Source: Bacillota bacterium (GTDB taxonomy: Bacteria > Bacillota > Clostridia > Acetivibrionales > DSM-1351). Taken from it: 30,983 nt of DNA. A model generated the notes under the pieces. It did no database searches. It saw nothing but the letters and a program-made list of their open reading frames with translations, and had not been told where the DNA came from. Shown here one piece after another: positions 24,603 through 30,983 of the stretch. Numbering within the stretch: the stretch's first letter is position 1; each line of letters begins with the position of its first letter. Both the position numbers and the translations under genes were made by a program. The stretch spans positions 1-30,983 of the forward strand of contig JAEWCZ010000029.1 of assembly GCA_023390335.1 (NCBI GenBank), in the 5' to 3' direction.

Positions 24603-27600
24603 CTACCACGTCCCAAGGTATTGCACACTATCCTCTGCTACCGTTGTAGGAGCCTGGGACGTAACACTGTTTTTGACTATTTTCACATAGTCTATCTTTG
24701 TTATTTGATCTGCTGTATCCCCATTGTCTATTGTTAGCCTTCCATCAGTCACCATCACGGTCTTTGTTGCCTGCAAATACTGATTTGCACCAAGATTTAT
24801 ACCCTCCAAGTAATTGACTCCTTCCACATTCACAGTTGGCGTGGAATTGAACCCTGCATCTCCTACACATACGGTAACATCATAGGACCCGTCTTCCACC
24901 TCCATCTCCCACGTTCCTGTTTCGTAGAGCATTATCAGTGTATCCAGCTTCTGATCGGAATTTATATCTCTGTCTCTTGTTGCTCCGGCGTACCATCTAT
25001 TCCAACCGTATCTTAAACCGTTACGCACCCCATAGACTTCTCCATAGTCAGGTATGTATCCAGGTGGTATCTCCGAGCCAGAGGGTTGAAAGTTTATTTT
25101 TATTGTGCCAAGTGTTTCAGACAGTGTCGTTACTGTAACAGGTTCACTCCATTCTCCTTTGATTCCGTACTTTAATGACCTTACCCTATATGTATGTGAG
25201 GTATTTGCTTCCAAGCACTGATGAATAAAAAACTGTTCTGTTACCGTATAGCTCTGCCCATCCGCTTCCACCTCATAGCCTGCAGCATTGTCTACCTCAT
25301 CCCACGATATTGCCACATTATCCTCTGCTGCTGTTGTATGTATGTTTAAAGGAGCCTGGAACGTAACACTGCTTTTGACTATTTTCACATAGTCAATCTT
25401 TGTTACTTGGTCTGCTGTCCCCCCATTGTCTATTGTTAGTCTTCCATCGGTCACCATCACGGTCTTTGTTGCCTGCAAATACTGATTTACACCAAGATTT
25501 ATACCCGCCCAGTAGTTGACTCCTTCCACATTCACCGTTGGTGTAGAAGTAAACCCTGCATCTCCTGCGCATACGGTAACATCGTAGAACCCGTTTTCTA
25601 CCTCCATCTCCCACTTCCCTGTTTTGTAGAGCATTATCAGTGTATCCAGCTTCTGATCTGCATTTATATTTCTGTCTCTTGTTGCTCCGGCATACCCTAC
25701 GTTCCAACCGTAACTGTAGCCGTTACGCCCCCCGTAGACTTCTCCATAGTCAGGTATGTATCCCTGTGGTATCTCCGAGTCAGCGGGCTGGAAGTTTATC
25801 TTTATCGTCCCTGGCAATTCAGACAGTGTCGTTACTATAACGGGTTGACTCCATTCTCCTTTGATTCCGTAGTTGATTCCATAGTTTAATGACCTTACCC
25901 TATAGGTATGCTGTGAACCCGGTGCCAGATTTCTATATATATACGGACTTGTAACATTTTCTGTGATTATATTATCCGCCTCTATGTCATAACCTGTTGC
26001 ACCGGTTACCGAACTCCAGCTAACGGTTATGACAGTGTCTGTTGCAGTGACCTTTATATCCCTTGGCGCTTCTGTTGCTGCCGGAGCCTGAACCAATGTT
26101 GTACCGCTTGCCGCTGCACTCAATGCTGTCTCTATATTAGCTAAGTTCCTCGCCTTCACCTGGAAGCTATATGCCGTATTAGGTGTCAACCCTGATACTG
26201 TTACCTTCTTACCCGTCAACGTTATCCATGTTGCTGTTGTTGTTAATGTTCCATCTGATTTCACATACTGACTTCCACTTATTATCTGATACTCAGTCGT
26301 AGCAGGATTACTATCCGTTGCAGTTACATCAATCGTTGTCGCAGTTGCATTACTCACTGCCGCTGTCGAGGCTTGTGCTAATGTTGTTCCGCTTGCCACT
26401 GCACTTAACGCCGTCTCTATATTAGCTGAGTCCCTCGCCTTCGCTTGGAAACTGTATGCTGTATTTGGCACCAACCCTGTTACTGTTATCTTCTTATGAG
26501 TCAATGTTATCCATGACGGTGTGGTAGTCAGCGTTCCAGCAGCTGTTACGTACTGGTTTCCGCTGACTATCTGATATTGCGTTGTCCCAGGATTGCTGTC
26601 TGTTACTGTCACGTCTACAGTTGTAGTTGTTTCGTTACTCACTGTTGCTGCCGGAGTGGTTACGGCAGGACTTGTGGGGGTTGCCGTTATTTCATTTGAG
26701 TTTCCACTTTCACCAGCTTGATTTACTGCGCTAACGACATAATAATATGTAGTTCCATTTGTTACATTAGCATCAGTATACGTCGTTCCTGATGCATAAT
26801 TTTTTATTGTCGTATATGGTCCGCCAGCTGTTGTTGAACGCTTTATTATATAGTCTGCTGTACCATTCACCTCTGTCCATGACAAGTCAACTTTTGCTTC
26901 ACGGGCTGTAGCTGTAAGGTTTGTTGGTGATTCAGGAACATTATAACTTGTGTCATACTCTTCCACTGAGTTAAAGTAAGCAATTCCAGTTTCTCCTCCT
27001 ATAACATAGATTTTATCACCTACAACGGCTACTTGATGATTTAGTCTACCAGTGTTCATTGAGGCAATGCTTGTCCTTGCATTTGTTGCAGGATCATATT
27101 CTTCCACTGAATTAAGAACACCACCATCGCTTGATCCACCTATGACATAGATCTTATCACCTATAACCGCTAATTGATGATAAGCTCTTGCAGTCGACAT
27201 AGATGCCTTAGTCGTCCATTTATTTGTTGCAGGGTCGTATTCTTCCACTGAATTAAGATACCTACTACTAACTCCGCCTATGGCATAGATTTTCCCTCTT
27301 ACTACCGCTACTTGATGAAAATTCCTCCCATTAGTCATTGGTGACTTGCTCATCCAGGTATTTGTTGCAGGATCGTATTCTTCCACTGAGCTGAGGTTGT
27401 ACCCGTAAATGCCAGCATATCCTCCTATGGCATATATTTTGTCTCCAACTACGGCTACTTGATGATAATATCTTGCAATCAACATAGATGCCTTTGTCGT
27501 CCAGGTATTTGTTGCAGGATCGTATTCTTCCACCGAATTAAGAGCATTTTTACCATTATGTCCACCTATGGCATATATTTTCCCTCCAACTACTGCTACC

Positions 27601-30437
27601 TGAAAACTATCCCGTGCAGTAAGCATTGATTCCTTGGTTATCCATGTATCTGTTGTAGGATCGTATTCCTCTACTGAATTAAGAGCACTGCTACAATTAT
27701 ATCCGCCTATGGCATAGATTTTTCCATCTATTACCGCTACTTGATGATAAGCTCTTGCAGTCGACATAGATGCCTTAACCGGCCAGGTAAAAGTCCTGGC
27801 TGTCGTTACTGTAACAGGTTCACTCCATTCTCCTTTGATTCCGTAGTTTAATGACCTTACCCTATAGGTATGCTGTGAACCCGGTGCCAGATTTCTATAT
27901 ATATACGGACTTGTAACATTTTCTGTTATTTTATTATCCAATTCTATGTCATAACCTGTTGCACCGGTTACCGAACTCCAGCTAACAGTTATGACAGTGT
28001 CTGTTGTAGTGACACTTATATTCCTTGGCGGTTCTATTGCTGTCGGAGCCAATGTTGTGCCGTTTGCAGCTGCGCTCAATGCTGTTTCTATATTAGCTGA
28101 GTTCCTCGCCTTCACCTGAAAGCGGTATGCTGTATTGGGTATCAACCCTGTTACTGTTACCTTCTTACCCGTCAATGTTATCCATGTTACTGTAGTTGTT
28201 AATGTTCCATCTGATTTCACATACTGACTTCCACTTATTATCTGATACTCAGTCCTAGTTGGATTGCTATCAGTTGCCGTCACATCTACTGTTGTCAATG
28301 TTGCATTGCTCACTGCCGCTGTCGGGGCTTGTGCTAATGTTGTTACACTTGCGACTTCACTTAATGATGTCTCTATACTAGCTGAGTCCCTCGCCTTAGC
28401 CTGGAAGCTGTATGCTGTATTTGGCACCAACCCTGTTACTGTTACCGTCTTACTCGTCAATGTTATCCATGATGGTTTAGTAGTCAGCGTTCCAGCAGCT
28501 GTTACATACTGGGTTCCACTGACTATCTGATATTGCGTTGTCCAAGGATTGCTGTCTGTTACTGTCAAGTCTACAGTTGTAGTTGTTGCATTGCCCACTG
28601 TTGCTGTCGGAGTGATTACGGCAGAACTTGTGGGGGTTGCCGATACTTCATTTGAGTTTTCACTTTCAACAGCTTGATTTACTGCACTAACGACATAATA
28701 ATATGTAGTTCCATTTGTTACAGTGTTATCCGAATATGTAATTGCTGAACAGTTGGCTATTGTCGTATATGGTCCGCCAGCTGTAATAGAACGTTTTATG
28801 TTGTAGCCAGTTGCACCTTCCATTTCATATAGAGGCATCTCATACGATTTATCCCATGTTAATATTGCGGTGCCTTGCGCTACTGATGCCTGTAGATTTA
28901 TGGGTTTCTGCAATTGTATGACATGCTTTGCTATCTCAACGTAGTTCAGTTTTGTTATTTGGTCTGCTGTCCCCCCATTGTCTATTGTTAGCCTTCCATC
29001 GTTCACCATCACGGTCTTTGTTGCCTGCAAATACTGATTTACACCAAGATTTATACCCGCCCAGTAGTTGACTCCTTCCACATTCACCGTTGGTGTAGAA
29101 GTAAACCCTGCATCTCCTACACATACTGTAACATCATAGAGCCCATTATCTACCGCCATTTCCCACCTTCCGCTCTTAAACATCATTATTAGCGTGTCCA
29201 GTTTCTGGTCGAAATTTATATTTCTGTCCCTTGTTGCTCCGGCATATCCTACATTCCAACCGTAATTGTAACCGTTACGTACCCCATAGACTTCTCCATA
29301 GTCAGGTAGGTATCCCTGCGGTGTCTCCGAGCCAGCAGGCTGGAAGTTTATTTTTATTATACCAAGTGCATCGGGTAGAGTAGTTGCTGATACTTCATTG
29401 GAGTTTCCACTCTCACCAACTTGATTTACTGCACTAACGACATAATAATATGTAGTTCCATATATTACATTAGCATCAGTATACGTCGTTCCTGATGCAT
29501 TATTTTTTATTGTCGTATATGGGCCACCAGCAGTAGTAGAACGTTTTATGTTGTAGTCAGTTGCACCTTCCGAAGTTGCCCAGGATAAATCAACTTTAAA
29601 ATCACTTGTTCTAGCTATCAGAGCAGTTGGTGCTTCAGCAGGACTAATAGGTTTTGCCGAAACTTCGTTGGAGTTTCCACTTTCACCAGCTAGGTTTACT
29701 GCACTAACGACATAATAATATGTAGTTCCATTGGTTACATTAGCATCAGTATACGTCGTTTTTGATGCATTATTTTTTATTGTCGTATATGGTCCACCAG
29801 CTGTAATAGAACGTTTTATATTGTATCCAGTTGCACCTTCTGCAGCTGTCCATAACAAGTCAACTTTTGAATTGCCGGCTGCAGCTGCAAGGTTTGTTGG
29901 TGATTCAGGAACAATATAGCCTATGTCATATTCTTCTACTGATTTAATGAAACCAGTAACATTGCACCCTCCCATAGCATATATTTTATTACCTACAACG
30001 GCTGCTTGATGATATCCTCTCGCAGTAGTCATTGATAGCTTACTCGTCCAGGTATTTGTTACCGGATCGTATTCTTCCACCGATTTAAGAGGACTACCAG
30101 TAGTAGTATATCCACCAGTGGCATATATTTTTCCATCTACTAAGGCTACTTGATTTTCAGCTCTTGCAGTAAGCATTGATACCTTGGTTATCCATTTATT
30201 TGTCGCAGGGTCGTATTCTTCTACTGAATTAAGGTAACCACTACTATTATATCCACCTATGGCATATATTTTTTCATCTACAACGGCTACATGATGATAA
30301 GCTCTTGCAGTCGACATAGGTGCCTTAGTCGTCCATGTATCAACACTAGCTGCAAATGCAGGTATTTTTGAAAGTATGAACATCAAAGCCAGAGTAAGAC
30401 TACTGAATAAAACAAATCCTTTTTTATTAAACTTCAT
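24603..30437 (-). CDS. Giant secreted Kelch / Fn3 / malectin-like protein
   Basis: This is a 1944-residue secreted protein. ATG 30437 follows AAAGGAGA by seven bases. Signal peptide: residues 1-30 (AFA-A). Order of domains: three Kelch repeats (about 32-172), two Fn3 (175-349), malectin-like domain (357-505), Fn3 (510-595), two diverged Fn3-like units starting TTTVDLTVTDSNP (607-795), Fn3 (799-880), six Kelch repeats (882-1165), Fn3, two more diverged units, Fn3 (1167-1535), malectin-like (1539-1687), Fn3 (1689-1772), malectin-like (1777-1924) and a short tail. Kelch units show AVVGDKIYAIGG and NSVEEYDPATNTW. The protein ends within an Fn3 start, and a one-base loss near 24625 changes the last residues compared with the paralogue at 30715. 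No anchor signal is seen. Glycan or protein binding at the cell surface is inferred from domains. Confidence 0.88.
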   Translation of the reverse strand: MKFNKKGFVLFSSLTLALMFILSKIPAFAASVDTWTTKAPMSTARAYHHVAVVDEKIYAIGGYNSSGYLNSVEEYDPATNKWITKVSMLTARAENQVALVDGKIYATGGYTTTGSPLKSVEEYDPVTNTWTSKLSMTTARGYHQAAVVGNKIYAMGGCNVTGFIKSVEEYDIGYIVPESPTNLAAAAGNSKVDLLWTAAEGATGYNIKRSITAGGPYTTIKNNASKTTYTDANVTNGTTYYYVVSAVNLAGESGNSNEVSAKPISPAEAPTALIARTSDFKVDLSWATSEGATDYNIKRSTTAGGPYTTIKNNASGTTYTDANVIYGTTYYYVVSAVNQVGESGNSNEVSATTLPDALGIIKINFQPAGSETPQGYLPDYGEVYGVRNGYNYGWNVGYAGATRDRNINFDQKLDTLIMMFKSGRWEMAVDNGLYDVTVCVGDAGFTSTPTVNVEGVNYWAGINLGVNQYLQATKTVMVNDGRLTIDNGGTADQITKLNYVEIAKHVIQLQKPINLQASVAQGTAILTWDKSYEMPLYEMEGATGYNIKRSITAGGPYTTIANCSAITYSDNTVTNGTTYYYVVSAVNQAVESENSNEVSATPTSSAVITPTATVGNATTTTVDLTVTDSNPWTTQYQIVSGTQYVTAAGTLTTKPSWITLTSKTVTVTGLVPNTAYSFQAKARDSASIETSLSEVASVTTLAQAPTAAVSNATLTTVDVTATDSNPTRTEYQIISGSQYVKSDGTLTTTVTWITLTGKKVTVTGLIPNTAYRFQVKARNSANIETALSAAANGTTLAPTAIEPPRNISVTTTDTVITVSWSSVTGATGYDIELDNKITENVTSPYIYRNLAPGSQHTYRVRSLNYGIKGEWSEPVTVTTARTFTWPVKASMSTARAYHQVAVIDGKIYAIGGYNCSSALNSVEEYDPTTDTWITKESMLTARDSFQVAVVGGKIYAIGGHNGKNALNSVEEYDPATNTWTTKASMLIARYYHQVAVVGDKIYAIGGYAGIYGYNLSSVEEYDPATNTWMSKSPMTNGRNFHQVAVVRGKIYAIGGVSSRYLNSVEEYDPATNKWTTKASMSTARAYHQLAVIGDKIYVIGGSSDGGVLNSVEEYDPATNARTSIASMNTGRLNHQVAVVGDKIYVIGGETGIAYFNSVEEYDTSYNVPESPTNLTATAREAKVDLSWTEVNGTADYIIKRSTTAGGPYTTIKNYASGTTYTDANVTNGTTYYYVVSAVNQAGESGNSNEITATPTSPAVTTPAATVSNETTTTVDVTVTDSNPGTTQYQIVSGNQYVTAAGTLTTTPSWITLTHKKITVTGLVPNTAYSFQAKARDSANIETALSAVASGTTLAQASTAAVSNATATTIDVTATDSNPATTEYQIISGSQYVKSDGTLTTTATWITLTGKKVTVSGLTPNTAYSFQVKARNLANIETALSAAASGTTLVQAPAATEAPRDIKVTATDTVITVSWSSVTGATGYDIEADNIITENVTSPYIYRNLAPGSQHTYRVRSLNYGINYGIKGEWSQPVIVTTLSELPGTIKINFQPADSEIPQGYIPDYGEVYGGRNGYSYGWNVGYAGATRDRNINADQKLDTLIMLYKTGKWEMEVENGFYDVTVCAGDAGFTSTPTVNVEGVNYWAGINLGVNQYLQATKTVMVTDGRLTIDNGGTADQVTKIDYVKIVKSSVTFQAPLNIHTTAAEDNVAISWDEVDNAAGYEVEADGQSYTVTEQFFIHQCLEANTSHTYRVRSLKYGIKGEWSEPVTVTTLSETLGTIKINFQPSGSEIPPGYIPDYGEVYGVRNGLRYGWNRWYAGATRDRDINSDQKLDTLIMLYETGTWEMEVEDGSYDVTVCVGDAGFNSTPTVNVEGVNYLEGINLGANQYLQATKTVMVTDGRLTIDNGDTADQITKIDYVKIVKNSVTSQAPTTVAEDSVQYLGTW
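25118..25820 (-). repeat. 702-bp Fn3 + carbohydrate-binding cassette in the Kelch gene
   Basis: The boundary motif CAGACAGTGTCGTTACT recurs at 25118 and 25820, the same 702-base period as the triple cassette at 5602-7707. The malectin-like parts at about 24665-25105, 25375-25815, 28920-29365 and 30780 to the window end are all closely similar in DNA to those of the other gene. Confidence 0.85.
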
Positions 30438-30492
30438 AGTTGGTCTCCTTTGTTTCAAAATATTTTGGCACCTGATCAAATACTATGTTTAT

Positions 30493-30520
30493 ATTATACA
30501 TTTGTGTAAATATAAGTAAA
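30493..30520 (-). promoter_or_regulatory. Candidate promoter of the Kelch/Fn3 gene
   Basis: The minus strand has TTTACT (30520-30515), 16 bases, then TATAAT (30498-30493), about 55 bases before the start codon. The -10 is perfect and the -35 is weak. Confidence 0.5.
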
Positions 30521-30634
30521 ATACTATTTTTTAGCCATTTTAAATTGTGCACCGGAATTTAGTATTGCAGAAGATTTGATATAATTAGCTGGATATTTGT
30601 TCTGAACATAATGGTGTTTGTTCCGATACTTACC

Positions 30635-30680
30635 ATAAAAATGTGTGCCTTGGGATTTCTCCCAAGGCACACATTTTTAT
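30635..30680. terminator. Bidirectional terminator after the upstream Kelch-type paralogue
   Basis: A perfect 21-base stem (30635-30655 with 30660-30680) has a 4-base loop and an AAAAA/TTTTT base. It lies 35 bases past the stop at 30715. Its sequence matches the element at 24498-24542 except for paired changes that keep the stem intact. Confidence 0.8.
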
Positions 30681-30714
30681 CCACGTATTTGAGTTTTTAA
30701 TTAGAATTGTTTCC

Positions 30715-30983
30715 TTATTTGTTGTCTGCAGTATTGTCTACCACGTCCCCCGATATTTCCACACTATCCTCTGCTACCGTTGTAGGAGCCGGGAACGCAA
30801 CACTGCTTTTGACTATTTTCACATAGTTTATCTTTGTTATTTGGTCTGCTGTCCACCCATTGTCTATTGTTAGCCTTCCATCGGTCACCATCACGGTCTT
30901 TGTTGCCTGCAAATACTGATTTACACCAAGATTTATACCCGTCCAGTAGTTGACTCCTTCCACATTCACCGTTGGTGTAGAAC
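30715..30983 (-). CDS. 3' end of a second malectin-like/Fn3 surface protein (continues past window end)
   Basis: The frame is open to the last base of the window and ends at TAA 30715-30717, giving 88 visible codons. They encode the second half of a malectin-like domain (VNVEGVNYWTGINLG, KTVMVTDGRLTIDNGWTADQ, ITKINYVKIVKSSV) and then PAPTTVAEDSVEISGDVVDN before a short end. This is the same abrupt stop within an Fn3 start as in the gene at 24603-30437, in its unshifted form. The whole 3' end and terminator are shared, so the two genes are tandem paralogues. Nothing can be said of the N-terminal part. Confidence 0.85.
   Translation of the reverse strand, partial: STPTVNVEGVNYWTGINLGVNQYLQATKTVMVTDGRLTIDNGWTADQITKINYVKIVKSSVAFPAPTTVAEDSVEISGDVVDNTADNK

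Overview
The window looks like a chromosomal segment of a low-GC Gram-positive, most likely an anaerobic clostridium. I infer this from AT-rich intergenic DNA, strong AGGAGG-type ribosome binding sites, a fused CpsC/CpsD chain-length regulator and tyrosine kinase, a PHP-type CpsB phosphatase, and giant secreted Fn3/Kelch/Calx-beta proteins. I cannot fix the genus; the Ruminiclostridium/Acetivibrio group is a guess from domain style. Every gene I accept is on the minus strand, so transcription runs right to left. I see no tRNA, rRNA, CRISPR array, transposase or integrase.

Layout from left to right. (1) 1-4186 holds three tandem paralogues of a secreted BspA-like leucine-rich-repeat protein: a copy cut by the window edge, a full copy with 25 repeats of 69 bp plus a terminal one, and a copy that lost its whole repeat array in an out-of-frame deletion. 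(2) 4339-8412 encodes a 1357-residue secreted protein with three tandem 702-bp cassettes (a malectin-like carbohydrate-binding domain plus Fn3), two Calx-beta domains and two cadherin-like sandwiches. (3) 8721-23147 is a 13-gene cell-surface polysaccharide cluster. (4) 23477-24276 encodes a GAF-LuxR regulator whose frame is broken exactly at a U UUU UUA slippery heptamer. (5) 24603-30437 encodes a 1944-residue secreted Kelch/Fn3/carbohydrate-binding protein. (6) 30715-30983 is the 3' end of a paralogue of that protein.

The polysaccharide cluster reads as a Wzx/Wzy-type pathway. A phosphoglycosyltransferase starts the lipid-linked repeat unit, three GT4 glycosyltransferases extend it, and UDP-glucose dehydrogenase supplies UDP-glucuronate. 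Two methyltransferases and a radical SAM/SPASM enzyme may modify it. A flippase exports it, an O-antigen-type polymerase joins units, and the CpsCD kinase with the CpsB-like phosphatase controls length. A VanZ-family membrane protein sits behind the polymerase. A terminator after the VanZ gene divides the cluster into an upstream two-gene unit and a downstream eleven-gene unit. The leader before the polymerase gene has overlapping inverted repeats and a long imperfect palindrome.

The most unusual items are the VanZ protein with a circularly permuted sugar-binding-like insert, the split regulator with its slippery site and structured leader, the covarying terminator pair behind the Kelch-type genes, and the repeat-driven remodelling of the surface protein genes.
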